From positions 372,001 through 436,000 of the forward strand of contig NZ_KK211347.1 of NCBI RefSeq assembly GCF_000621785.1: 64,000 nucleotides of DNA, read 5' to 3'. Under the pieces are notes generated by a model. That model was not told where the DNA came from, searched no databases, and worked only from the letters and a program-made list of their open reading frames with translations. Below, piece by piece: positions 35,197 to 43,926 of the stretch (position 1 is the stretch's first letter; each line of letters opens with the position of its first letter). This stretch comes from Ruminococcus flavefaciens ND2009. Its GTDB lineage: Bacteria > Bacillota > Clostridia > Oscillospirales > Ruminococcaceae. A program made the translations under genes and the position numbers.

Positions 35197-36054
35197 TCAC
35201 TCGATCTCTGCCTGCTGCTTTGCAGCTGTGAGGGTGTTCTTCATGAGCATTGCGATAGTCATGGGACCTACGCCGCCGGGAACAGGAGTGATGAAGGAAG
35301 CCTTCTTCTCAGCGGACTCAAACTCAACATCGCCGCAGAGCTTGCCGTTGTCAAGGCGGTTCATGCCCACGTCGATGACAACTGCGCCTTCCTTTATCAT
35401 GTCGCCTGTCACGAAGTTAGCGCGTCCGATAGCTACAACGAGAATATCAGCGCCGAGACAGATCTCCTTGAGGTTCTTGGTCTTTGAGTGGCAGATTGTA
35501 ACTGTTCCGTTCTTCTGGAGCAGGAGCATTGCCTGAGGCTTGCCAACGATATTGCTTCTTCCGATAACAACGCACTGCTTGCCTGTTATGTCTGTGCCTG
35601 TGCTCTCGATAAGGCGCATAACGCCTGCGGGAGTGCAGGGGAGGAAGGAGTATTCGCCGATCATGATCTTTCCCACGTTGATGGGGTGGAATGCATCAAC
35701 ATCCTTGTCGGGTGAGATAGCGTTGATAACTGCCTTCTCGTCGATGTGCTTTGGCAGGGGAAGCTGAACGAGTATGCCGTTTACCCTGTCATCGCGGTTG
35801 AGAACGTTTACCAGATCAAGGAGCTGCTCCTGAGTTGTAGACTCGTCCAGTGCATACTCATAGGACTGGAAGCCTACTGCCTCACAAGCCTTCTTCTTGT
35901 TGTTTACATAAACTCTTGAAGCGGGATCATTGCCTACGATAACTACTGCAAGTCCTACCTTGAGACCCTTTTCGTCCCTGAGCTTAGCTGTTTCCTCTGC
36001 GACCTCAGCCTTTACTGCTGCTGAGACTGCCTTTCCGTCGATTATCTGTGCCAT
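35197..36054 (-). CDS. folD: Methylenetetrahydrofolate dehydrogenase / cyclohydrolase (FolD)
   Basis: The protein has 285 residues. It interconverts methylene-, methenyl- and formyl-tetrahydrofolate. Motifs: [45 protein letters not shown] and the C-terminal [15 protein letters not shown]. The ATG at 36054 follows the lgt stop with no gap and uses AAGGAGG inside the end of lgt, so translation is coupled. The operon order is M16-M16-lgt-folD. Confidence 0.96.
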   Translation of the reverse strand: MAQIIDGKAVSAAVKAEVAEETAKLRDEKGLKVGLAVVIVGNDPASRVYVNNKKKACEAVGFQSYEYALDESTTQEQLLDLVNVLNRDDRVNGILVQLPLPKHIDEKAVINAISPDKDVDAFHPINVGKIMIGEYSFLPCTPAGVMRLIESTGTDITGKQCVVIGRSNIVGKPQAMLLLQKNGTVTICHSKTKNLKEICLGADILVVAIGRANFVTGDMIKEGAVVIDVGMNRLDNGKLCGDVEFESAEKKASFITPVPGGVGPMTIAMLMKNTLTAAKQQAEIE

Positions 36055-37272
36055 TTATTTATCCTCCTTATCATCATCGGACTCATGGTCCTCTGTATCA
36101 TCGTCTTCTTCGTCGTCCTCGTCTTCATCATCATCGTCGTCATCGTCTTTGATGAGTAAGGGCTCGTCGTCATCATCATCTTCATCTTCGTCATCGTCAT
36201 CATCGTCACCGAGAATAGAGCTTTCAAGCTCGTCCTCGTCGAAGTCGTCGTCGTCATCGTTGAAGATGTCAAGATCATCGTCGTCATCATCGCCGCCTGC
36301 CTTGGCGTCCTCCTTGGAGAGACCCATGCGCTTTCTGCGGGTCTCCTCGATGAGACGGTGGGATTCCTCTGTATTTGCATAGAGCACAAAGCTCTCGGGA
36401 TCGCGCTTTCTTCTGATGAAGAATATTATCTGGAGTATAACGGAAACTACGAATATTACGGCTGCAAGTGCCTGTGATACGCGGATATTACCCAGCATAA
36501 GGCTGTCTGTGCGGAGCCCCTCCACCAGGAAGCGCTCTGCGCCGTACCATGTGAGGTACATGAGGAATATTTGTCCGTCGTACTTTCTTCTCTTTGACCA
36601 GAATGACAGTATGACAAATCCAAGCAGACACCAGATCGACTCGTATAAGAAGCAGGGGTGAACCGGCTTCTCCCAAAGCATTTCCAGACCGTTCTTGTAC
36701 ATATCTCCGCCAACGCTCATGCCGTCGGAAATAGTGCGCTGGATAGTGCCGCCTGTCATACCCAGGAAGGAGGCGGTGTTTGTGCCGAAAGCCTCCTGAT
36801 TGAAGAAGTTGCCCCAGCGTCCTACGCCCTGACCTATCAGGAAGCCCAGGGAGACAACGTCAAGCATGGGCAGGGCTTTTACCTTGCGTATGCGGGCTAT
36901 GATGTAGCCTATCAGTATTCCGCCGATTATTCCGCCGAAAATGGCAAGTCCGCCGTTTCGGGTGTTTATTATCGCTTTCCAGTCCCATTTGTATTCGTCC
37001 CAGCGCATGAGTACATAGTATATCCTTGCGCCGATTATTCCGCCGATAACGCCGCCGATGATAACATCAATGGCTCTGTCAGAGTCCAGACCGAAGCGCT
37101 TCATCTTGGGCAGTACATAGATAAGGGCGAGTATCAGTCCGATAGTGATGATGATACCGTACCACTGTATATCAAAGCCGAATATGGAGAAGGCGGTGGG
37201 GTCGATGTGGAATTTCCAGCCCAGCTCGGGAAATTGTATTTCGTGTGGTTCTAAGAATGTTGTTCCGTTCAT
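36055..37272 (-). CDS. lgt: Prolipoprotein diacylglyceryl transferase with long Asp-rich C-terminal tail
   Basis: The protein has 405 residues, about 90 longer than usual. The first 315 are a normal Lgt with seven membrane segments: WYGIIITIGLILAL, NGGLAIFGGIIGG, the signature GQGVGRWGNFFNQEAFG, HPCFLYE and GAERFLVEGLRTD. It adds the lipid anchor to lipoprotein cysteines. From about residue 322 the protein becomes almost pure Asp/Glu (runs of 5-7 Asp) except for LDIF, ELESSIL and EPLLIK breaks. The tail should lie in the cytoplasm. It is encoded by GAT/GAC repeats prone to slippage. Confidence 0.94.
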   Translation of the reverse strand: MNGTTFLEPHEIQFPELGWKFHIDPTAFSIFGFDIQWYGIIITIGLILALIYVLPKMKRFGLDSDRAIDVIIGGVIGGIIGARIYYVLMRWDEYKWDWKAIINTRNGGLAIFGGIIGGILIGYIIARIRKVKALPMLDVVSLGFLIGQGVGRWGNFFNQEAFGTNTASFLGMTGGTIQRTISDGMSVGGDMYKNGLEMLWEKPVHPCFLYESIWCLLGFVILSFWSKRRKYDGQIFLMYLTWYGAERFLVEGLRTDSLMLGNIRVSQALAAVIFVVSVILQIIFFIRRKRDPESFVLYANTEESHRLIEETRRKRMGLSKEDAKAGGDDDDDDLDIFNDDDDDFDEDELESSILGDDDDDDEDEDDDDDEPLLIKDDDDDDDEDEDDEEDDDTEDHESDDDKEDK

Positions 37273-37276
37273 GGGG

Positions 37277-38554
37277 TCATGCCTCCTTTGTAATTACCGA
37301 CAGTACAGACCTGTCGGGGCGCAGTTCTCTGCGCATATAATCTATGACATCGTCACAGGTAAGGTCCGAGAGGACCTCGATAGTATCATAGGGACCAACG
37401 CTGTCCATATGAGCGTTGAGCATAAGGTTTGCAACGGCTTCCACATTATTGAGACCGCGTATCATCATACCGTAGGCGGTCTTTTTTATCCTCTGGAAGT
37501 CCTTCTCCCTGATACCCTCATTTATGAGCCGGTCTATCTCCTCGAAAAGTGCATCTCTTACCTCGCGCGGGCGGTCCGACTCTCCTGAGAAGTACACGGT
37601 GAAATAGCCGCTTCCGTAGAAGACCTCACCGTCAAAGGTGGAGTTGATCGTCTCCTCCTTGAGAAGTCTCTCACACATGGGGAGAGCGGGATCTGTGAGG
37701 AGAGCCGCGGCAGTAGATGCGGCAGCAACGTCCCTGAGTCTCTGTTCGCCGTCGCTCGGAGTACACTTGTAGCCGAACTGGAAAATGGAAGCTCCCACAG
37801 GCTGCTTTTCGGTGATCTCAGAGGTGACTATCTCATCGGGCTCGTCGGGGAATACTGTCTCCAGACCCTTGTCCTCGCTGGGTCTAAGGCACCGGTCGCA
37901 TATCTCCAGGACCTTGTCGGCACTGATGTTGCCTGCGATGGAGAGCACCATGTTATTGAGGTTATAGAAGGTGTCATAGCACTTGTAGAGCAGGTCTGCG
38001 TCTATATGTGATATGCTTTCCTCGGTGCCTGCGATGTCTGTCTTTATGGGGTGGTTGTGGTACATACCCCTGAGCATATTGAAGAACACCCGCCATTCGG
38101 GATTATCGTTGGTCATTTTTATCTCCTGACCGATTATGCCCATTTCCTTGTCCACGTTTTCCTTGGTGAAGTAGGGCTTCTGCACGAAGTCAAGGAGTAT
38201 TTCCAGGTTCTCCTCATAGTTCTTGGAGCAGCTGAACAGATAGCAGGTCTTGTCGAAAGAGGTAAAGGCGTTGCATGAGGCGCCTGTTCTTGCGTAGAGC
38301 TCGAAAACTCCGCAGTCTTCGTTCTCGAAGAGCTTGTGCTCAAGGAAGTGAGCTATGCCCTCGGGGACAGTGGTGTAGTCACTGTCGGCGGCATTCCTGA
38401 ATATATTGTTCACAGAGCCGTACTTTGTGCCGATGAGGGCTTCTATGCTGCTGAAGTCGTTCATCTCGCTGATATAGATGTCAAGTCCGCTGCTGTGCTT
38501 TACGTGTATGCAGCTGTCGCCTGTACGGGCACTGGTGAGTATTTCCTTCTTCAT
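37277..38554 (-). CDS. M16 family zinc peptidase (active type, YmfH-like)
   Basis: The protein has 425 residues. The inverted zinc motif HFLEH is at 69-73 with the downstream Glu in MGIIGQEIKM. The second half is the M16 C-terminal domain (PVGASIFQFGYK, EETINSTFDGEVFYGSGYF). It probably pairs with the upstream gene product, which lacks the zinc motif, as in YmfF/YmfH of Bacillus. The two genes overlap by 4 bases. Its gene ends four bases before lgt. Confidence 0.92.
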   Translation of the reverse strand: MKKEILTSARTGDSCIHVKHSSGLDIYISEMNDFSSIEALIGTKYGSVNNIFRNAADSDYTTVPEGIAHFLEHKLFENEDCGVFELYARTGASCNAFTSFDKTCYLFSCSKNYEENLEILLDFVQKPYFTKENVDKEMGIIGQEIKMTNDNPEWRVFFNMLRGMYHNHPIKTDIAGTEESISHIDADLLYKCYDTFYNLNNMVLSIAGNISADKVLEICDRCLRPSEDKGLETVFPDEPDEIVTSEITEKQPVGASIFQFGYKCTPSDGEQRLRDVAAASTAAALLTDPALPMCERLLKEETINSTFDGEVFYGSGYFTVYFSGESDRPREVRDALFEEIDRLINEGIREKDFQRIKKTAYGMMIRGLNNVEAVANLMLNAHMDSVGPYDTIEVLSDLTCDDVIDYMRRELRPDRSVLSVITKEA

Positions 38555-39819
38555 TCAGCCTGCACCTCCTTGTTGAGCATGAGGTAAATGCTGTCTAATT
38601 CAAGTGACTTTGCAGCCTCTATCATTCGCTCCTTTGTGACCTCCTCAAATCTTCGGAAGTGCTCCTCGGGAGTTATGGTCTCGCCGTCACAGAAGCAGTC
38701 AAGATACCAGCCGATGTAGGAGCTCGGGGTATCGCCCACCTGTAGCACCGCATTGTCCAGCGCCATGAGAGCGCCCTGTATCTCGTCGTCGGTGATATTG
38801 CCCTTCTTTATCTCCTCCAGCTGAGCCATTATCTCCGCCTTTGCCTTTTCGATATTGCTGCGCTCAACGCCCAGGTCAACGAAGAATGAGCCCTTTACCG
38901 ACACAGAGCGGCTTGAGCAGTAATAGCAGAGGCTCATCTTCTCGCGGACATTGAGGAAGAGCTTTGAAAAGGGGAGCTCACCGTAGATTATGCTGAGCAT
39001 TTTCAGTGCGTATCTGTCGTCTGAGTCGGTCTTGAAGGCAAGCACTGCCTTGCACTGATTAACGTCGAATTCCTCGGAAAGGGTCTCCACCTCGGCTTTA
39101 AGAGGACTGTGATTGCGCATGGACACGGTCTTTGGCTGACGGTCGATGCTGCTGAAGCTTGTGCGGAACATCTCCGCGAAGCTGTCGTCCTCCTCGGGGG
39201 AGACGTAATATATCTCTATCTGAGCTGTTTTCAGAAGCTCACTGTATGCTCGGTAGACCTCCTCGGGGTCCGCGGAGAGAGCTGCCTCTCTGCTGCCGTA
39301 GCCCGTACATTCCGCAGGCTCGCCTCTGTAAGCCAGCTTTTCAGCCTGTTCAAGGGCATAGCTGCGCTTCTGGTTGAGCTCGCCGTCGATACGGTCTATG
39401 AGGTCTTTCTTGACCATGGCGAAGGACTTTTCATCGAAGGCGCCATTTTCGGCATTGGGATTGAAAAGGCAGTCCCTGATAAGCCGCCGCATCTCGCCGC
39501 CTATGTCCTCGCCGTCGATGGCGTAGCGGTTGTCCAGCCAGGATGCCCGCAGCCCAAGTATCTGCGCATCGCCCTTCTTCCGTGCGGAGGAGCCCAGCCC
39601 TGCACCGTAAAGCTCCGAGAGCTTTTCACTGAGAGCAGCGTAGGTCTTGTAGGTGCTGCTGGAAACGGTGAGTATGCTTGCTGCAAGATTGTTTGCAGCG
39701 GCGGTCTTGTCGCTCAGCTCTGTCAGGAAGTATATCGCCAGGGAACAGGTCTTGAATTTCTTGTCGACCATAGTATTGAAGCCGATACTATCGCCCAGTT
39801 CAGACCTTTTGTATATCAT
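38551..39819 (-). CDS. M16 family peptidase-like protein (inactive partner, YmfF-like)
   Basis: The protein has 422 residues from the ATG at 39819, with AGGAG ten bases upstream; the longer open frame before it is AT-rich and non-coding. No HxxEH motif is seen. M16 features remain: SSTYKTYAALSEKLSELYGAG, KLFLNVREKMSLCYYCSSR (the R/Y pair of the substrate pocket) and DDEIQGALMALDN. It most likely forms a heterodimer with the HFLEH-bearing protein encoded next. Confidence 0.9.
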   Translation of the reverse strand: MIYKRSELGDSIGFNTMVDKKFKTCSLAIYFLTELSDKTAAANNLAASILTVSSSTYKTYAALSEKLSELYGAGLGSSARKKGDAQILGLRASWLDNRYAIDGEDIGGEMRRLIRDCLFNPNAENGAFDEKSFAMVKKDLIDRIDGELNQKRSYALEQAEKLAYRGEPAECTGYGSREAALSADPEEVYRAYSELLKTAQIEIYYVSPEEDDSFAEMFRTSFSSIDRQPKTVSMRNHSPLKAEVETLSEEFDVNQCKAVLAFKTDSDDRYALKMLSIIYGELPFSKLFLNVREKMSLCYYCSSRSVSVKGSFFVDLGVERSNIEKAKAEIMAQLEEIKKGNITDDEIQGALMALDNAVLQVGDTPSSYIGWYLDCFCDGETITPEEHFRRFEEVTKERMIEAAKSLELDSIYLMLNKEVQAE

Positions 39820-39944
39820 CAGGTCAACACTCCTATCTAAAAAGCTATACATCATATTATAACACACTTGAAAATAAATTACCATACTATTTTGAATTTT
39901 TTTCAAAAAATTACCTTCTGCCAATGGTTATTGCGCCAAAATAC

Positions 39945-39974
39945 TTGATTTTTATCCCGTGAAAGTGGTATAAT
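39945..39974 (+). promoter_or_regulatory. SigmaA promoter of the RING-type gene
   Basis: TTGATT (39945-39950), 18 bases, TATAAT (39969-39974). Confidence 0.65.
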
Positions 39975-40016
39975 GTATATTAGATAATTGTAAACATTTG
40001 AAAGGGAGGCAGGTAA

Positions 40017-41000
40017 ATGGATTATATCGGTGAGAAATGCCCCGTATGTAATAAGATATTCACACCTGATGACGATATAGTTGTTTGTCCCGAGTGCGGT
40101 ACGCCTCATCACAGGGATTGCTATGCTGCCAACGGTAAATGTGCTCATGAGGAGTACCATTTCATCGGCAGGAGATGGGAGAAAAAGGCGGACGATAAGC
40201 CGCGGTACAGGATATGTCCCGTGTGCCGCTTCCCCAACGGAAGCAATGACACCAGCTGCCAGAGGTGCGGTACAGACCTGAGAGACGTAAGTGCTGATAC
40301 TGCCGAGGAGAGCCGCAGAAATGCGGAGCAGGGCGGCAGTCAGTGGAGAGACCCCTTCGGTTCCGTTGACTCCGAAGAGCTTATCGACCCTATCAACTAT
40401 CTGGGCTATGACCCCGATGAGGATATAGGCGGCGCTACCATGCGCGAGGCAAGCGACTTCGTGGGTCCCAACAACATTTACTATCTGCCTAAATTCAAGC
40501 GTATGCACGAGGACGGTGTACGTCCTTCCTTCAATATCCTCGGACTTTTCTTCCCGTCCCTTCTCTTTGCAAACAGGAGAATGTGGGGGTGGGCGATAAT
40601 AACCGTTGTCATAGGCACCATACTAAGCTTTCCCTCCGATCTGGCTCTCTATATGCAGGAGAACGCCTCTCAGCTCCCCGCAGAGTTCGTCAGCTTCATG
40701 TCGGAGTATACGGGAAAGCTGGATATGCTGGGAGACATCGGAATGGTGCTCAGCTTTGCGGGAAGGGCTCTGTGCTGCCTTTTTGCCAACTGGCTGTACT
40801 ACAGGTTCTCCATGCGCTCAATAAAAAAGATAAAGACACGCCGCAGACCTCTTTCGGAGATAAAGAACTCAGGCGGCATAAAGCCTCTCAACGCCGTACT
40901 GATAATACTCATAAGATACGGAGTCGCTTTAACGCTGGTTTCGGCGGTATACTTCTTGTTTGCTTTTGTTTTTTCTTTTAAAGAGGTCTACAATATGTAA
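40017..41000 (+). CDS. Prokaryotic RING finger / zinc-ribbon membrane protein
   Basis: The protein has 327 residues. The N-terminus carries CPVCNKIF, CPECGTPHHRDCY and CAHE, a cross-brace C-C-C-C-H-H-C-C set as in the prokaryotic RING family. A second zinc ribbon follows (CPVCRF...CQRCG, about 65-85). After an acidic linker, three to four membrane segments fill the C-terminal half (LFFPSLLFANRRMWGWAIITVV). The layout resembles DUF2628-type membrane proteins fused to zinc fingers. A role in sensing or scaffolding at the membrane is possible; none is known. Confidence 0.82.
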   Translation: MDYIGEKCPVCNKIFTPDDDIVVCPECGTPHHRDCYAANGKCAHEEYHFIGRRWEKKADDKPRYRICPVCRFPNGSNDTSCQRCGTDLRDVSADTAEESRRNAEQGGSQWRDPFGSVDSEELIDPINYLGYDPDEDIGGATMREASDFVGPNNIYYLPKFKRMHEDGVRPSFNILGLFFPSLLFANRRMWGWAIITVVIGTILSFPSDLALYMQENASQLPAEFVSFMSEYTGKLDMLGDIGMVLSFAGRALCCLFANWLYYRFSMRSIKKIKTRRRPLSEIKNSGGIKPLNAVLIILIRYGVALTLVSAVYFLFAFVFSFKEVYNM

Positions 41001-41139
41001 CTGCCGCGGGCAGACATCTTAACTCAGCTTTATATGATCAAGGGATCATCGGGATATTAAAATTTTACTGCCATGCGTATAGGTGCGTATCGGCAGACAG
41101 CTGACGCTGCGGCGTTTGCTGTGAAAAGGAGTTTTTATT

Positions 41140-42531
41140 ATGAAAAGGCTGATGAAAAACACTGTGTCGGCTCTTGCTTCATGCGCTCTCGCCCTTTCGG
41201 CTTCGGGGAGCCTTGCTGCATTTGCCGACGTAACTCCCAATCCCGTCATAAGCAGGGGCTGCCCTGCCTATTCGGGTGCCAATCCTGCGACGGCTTCTGC
41301 CGCCAATGACGAGCATTATTTCTCCTTCTGGACGGGTACTGCTCCCGACTACCTTGCATATGACCTTTCGGGAGTCCCGGAAAAACAGAGAGAAAAGGTC
41401 ATCGCAGTCTGGTACAACACCAGCGCCTACGACAAGATAGGTCCATATGCAAACCAGAATATGGAGCCCACCGACTACACCCTTGAGGTCAATGCCGCTG
41501 AGGGCGGAAAGTACCCAGAGGAGGGCTGGAAGGTGGTGGAGACCGTAACAGACAATCTCCACGGCTCACGCCAGCACGTTGTTGACATGAAGGGCTATAA
41601 CTGGATAAGGCTCAATATCACAAAAGCCGACGGCAAGACCGGCAGCAATGCTCAGGTGAATTTCGATATACATAACGTCTCCGACGGAATATCCGACAGC
41701 TGGATATTCTACGGCGACTCAATTACCGCAGGCGGCATGAATAACTGCTACGGAACAGGATTTGCCACCTTCGTGAACCGCCTGGACGAAAGATTTTTCC
41801 CCGTTCAGGAGAACGGCGGCATAGGCGGTCTCAGGAGCGAGGACGGCAGGAACAATATCGACAGCTGGCTGGAGATATGTCCCGCGAAATACGTAAGCAT
41901 AGCCTATGGTACCAATGACGCCTGGGGAAGCAATACTCCCGTGGAGACCTACTATGCAAATACAAAGTATATGGTGGACGCAGTTCTCGCCAAGGGCAAG
42001 GTGCCTGTGCTGCCAACTATACCTTTTTCCACAAATGCGGACGTTGCAAAGGATCTGGTAAAGTACAACGCCCAGATCGAGAAGCTCTATGAGGAGTACG
42101 GCGACAAGATAGTAAAGGGTCCCGACTTCTATGAGTTCTTCAGCAAACATACCGACCACCTGGCAGACGGTGTTCACCCTGATGGCGACGGCTATGAGAT
42201 GATGAGGGAGCTCTGGGCTCAGACCATGTACGAAAGGGTATATTCCGCCGAAACTCCACAGGTGACCACAGTCCCTGAGGATACTACGGAGCCGGCAGGT
42301 GAGAAGATGACTCTTCCCGGTGACACTAATCTCGACGGAGTCGTTGAGCTTGCGGACGCTGTTTTCATCATGCAGTCCCTGGCAAATCCCGATAACTACA
42401 AAATGGAAAAGCAGGGACGCATCAATGCTGATGTGGACGGAAGCTTTGACGGTATGACGTCCAACGACGCTCTTACCATTCAGCTCTATCTGCTCCACCG
42501 CATAAACGAGCTTCCCGATAAGCTGCAATAA
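41140..42531 (+). CDS. Secreted SGNH/GDSL esterase with type I dockerin (cellulosome component)
   Basis: The protein has 463 residues. Signal peptide to about residue 29 (ALASCALALSASGSLAAFA). Residues 30-180 form a beta-rich region like a carbohydrate-binding jelly roll. The SGNH domain has IFYGDSITAGG (Ser), IAYGTNDAW (Asn) and DGVHPDGDGYEMM (Asp-His). A Thr/Pro linker (TTVPEDTTEPAG) leads to a dockerin with two calcium repeats: GDTNLDGVVELADAV and NADVDGSFDGMTSNDAL, and the end LHRINELP. It should bind a scaffoldin cohesin and remove acetyl or feruloyl groups from plant polysaccharides. Monocistronic; AAAGGAG precedes the ATG. Confidence 0.95.
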   Translation: MKRLMKNTVSALASCALALSASGSLAAFADVTPNPVISRGCPAYSGANPATASAANDEHYFSFWTGTAPDYLAYDLSGVPEKQREKVIAVWYNTSAYDKIGPYANQNMEPTDYTLEVNAAEGGKYPEEGWKVVETVTDNLHGSRQHVVDMKGYNWIRLNITKADGKTGSNAQVNFDIHNVSDGISDSWIFYGDSITAGGMNNCYGTGFATFVNRLDERFFPVQENGGIGGLRSEDGRNNIDSWLEICPAKYVSIAYGTNDAWGSNTPVETYYANTKYMVDAVLAKGKVPVLPTIPFSTNADVAKDLVKYNAQIEKLYEEYGDKIVKGPDFYEFFSKHTDHLADGVHPDGDGYEMMRELWAQTMYERVYSAETPQVTTVPEDTTEPAGEKMTLPGDTNLDGVVELADAVFIMQSLANPDNYKMEKQGRINADVDGSFDGMTSNDALTIQLYLLHRINELPDKLQ

Positions 42532-42591
42532 AAAAGATCCTGCTCTGCGGGGGCATGGCGGCAGGATCCTGTACAAATAAGGGGGATAACT

Positions 42592-43128
42592 ATGAAGATC
42601 AGAAGCTTCTGCGTTATGGCGGCGGCGGTCCTTTGCCTTGTGCTGACGGGCTGCGGGCTCCGCGACTATCCGACATATACATATCAGCTCAGCAACAAGC
42701 TGGGGGAGAGATACCTCATCAACTACTGCGAACAGACAGGCTATCCCGAGAACAGTACCCGAGTCAAGATCTTCAGGGAGAAGGACAAGATAGGGGATTA
42801 TGACGGCGGAGCCTATACGGGCTGCGATTCCTATATCCCGTCGGAGTTGATGCTGATATGTACCAAGGACAAGGTGGACTATTACTATATGAAGTCCCAG
42901 TTCGGAGAGTACATCATCGCTGACGGCGTCATTGACGTAAAGATGAATTTCAACATGATACAGCTTGGAGTTCAGCCCGCCGGAATGAACGATATGGACA
43001 AGCGAGCCTACTCAAAGCTGGCGGCGGAAGTCCGCGGCGCAGTTACCGAGGATTCGGCGAAGAAGCGCTTTTCTTCCTGCGGCTACAGCTCCGACAGCTT
43101 CATGGCTTTCTATAACTATAAGGGCTGA
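42592..43128 (+). CDS. Small lipoprotein of unknown function
   Basis: The protein has 178 residues with a signal peptide and lipobox LTGC (Cys near residue 21). The mature part is rich in Tyr and charged residues (YYYMKSQFGEYIIADGVIDVKMN) with two further Cys (GYTGC-like and SSCGYSS). No domain is recognised. It follows the dockerin esterase by 60 bases, with a GATCCTGC / GCAGGATC hairpin (42537-42569) between them. Confidence 0.75.
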   Translation: MKIRSFCVMAAAVLCLVLTGCGLRDYPTYTYQLSNKLGERYLINYCEQTGYPENSTRVKIFREKDKIGDYDGGAYTGCDSYIPSELMLICTKDKVDYYYMKSQFGEYIIADGVIDVKMNFNMIQLGVQPAGMNDMDKRAYSKLAAEVRGAVTEDSAKKRFSSCGYSSDSFMAFYNYKG

Positions 43129-43144
43129 AAGGCTCGTAAACAGT

Positions 43145-43174
43145 AAAGGCTCCGCATAACTGCGGAGCCTTTTT
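43145..43174 (+). terminator. Terminator of the lipoprotein gene
   Basis: AAAGGCTCCGCA and TGCGGAGCCTTT arms around TAAC, then TT. Confidence 0.9.
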
Positions 43175-43185
43175 GGCAATAAATT

Positions 43186-43215
43186 ATCCCTGCATACATT
43201 AAAGTACGCAGGGAT
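43186..43215 (-). terminator. Probable terminator of the pilin gene
   Basis: ATCCCTGC (43186-43193) and GCAGGGAT (43208-43215); on the minus strand followed by AATTTATT, a weak tail. Confidence 0.55.
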
Positions 43216-43221
43216 GACTTT

Positions 43222-43782
43222 TTAGACGTAATCTTCTTCAGTGTTAGGCCAGAGCCTGTACATCGGAGTGTCGGTAGTACCGTCGCCGACCCAGATCTCA
43301 ACATCGATAGGATTGGGATCACGGTAGCCTATGTACCATCGGTTCAACTTTTTTCCGGAAGCTGACCTCTGGAATTTGACAGGTGACTTACCCTTTCCCA
43401 TGAAATCATTAAGCAGATCTGTGAAGGGTTTTGTCTGTGCGTTGCCGCTCCATGTGGAATGGTTGGGTCCGTTGTTGGAAGCTCCGTCCTTTGAACATAC
43501 GATGATGAAATCATAATTGTCAGTTTCTCCGCCAGTTTTGCCGCTTGCATGATGTTTACCTATGCTGCTTGCGCTGAATGCTTCGGCTGCTTCGTCATCA
43601 TCAGCAAGGATAGCCATGACACTGTCATGGATGCTTTTTGCGCTGGAAATATCGGCTGTACGCTTTGAACGTTTAACATACCCCAGCATTGACGGTACGA
43701 GAATTGCTGCCAATACACCGATAATAGAGATGACAACGATGAGTTCCACCAGGGTGAAACCTCTTTTAGTTGATTTTGCCAT
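43222..43782 (-). CDS. Type IV pilin / pseudopilin-like protein
   Basis: The protein has 186 residues. It has a class III prepilin signal: MAKSTKRG before FTLVELIVVISIIGVLAAI, with cleavage after Gly8 and Glu at mature position 5. After the long N-terminal helix comes a variable globular domain. It stands alone, with its own promoter and no assembly ATPase, peptidase or platform gene nearby, so export depends on machinery elsewhere. In Ruminococcus such pilin-like proteins have been linked to cellulose adhesion; for this copy that is inference. GGGGGG precedes the ATG. Confidence 0.88.
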   Translation of the reverse strand: MAKSTKRGFTLVELIVVISIIGVLAAILVPSMLGYVKRSKRTADISSAKSIHDSVMAILADDDEAAEAFSASSIGKHHASGKTGGETDNYDFIIVCSKDGASNNGPNHSTWSGNAQTKPFTDLLNDFMGKGKSPVKFQRSASGKKLNRWYIGYRDPNPIDVEIWVGDGTTDTPMYRLWPNTEEDYV

Positions 43783-43836
43783 ATAAATCCCCCCATAGTT
43801 TTATAGTGCAAAAAAGTGTGGATATTCGTTTACTTC

Positions 43837-43865
43837 ATTATACGATTTTTTACATTCATTGTCAA
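43837..43865 (-). promoter_or_regulatory. Consensus sigmaA promoter of the pilin gene
   Basis: TTGACA (43865-43860), 17 bases, TATAAT (43842-43837) on the minus strand. Confidence 0.9.
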
Positions 43866-43926
43866 TAGCTTATTCAAAAAAATTTCATATAGGTGTATAA
43901 GAAAAGCCCTATATTACGTTGAGTAA

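Noticed and set aside
41719..42576. Minus-strand open frame opposite the dockerin esterase
   Set aside because: The + strand reading contains intact SGNH and dockerin motifs; the minus reading shows none.
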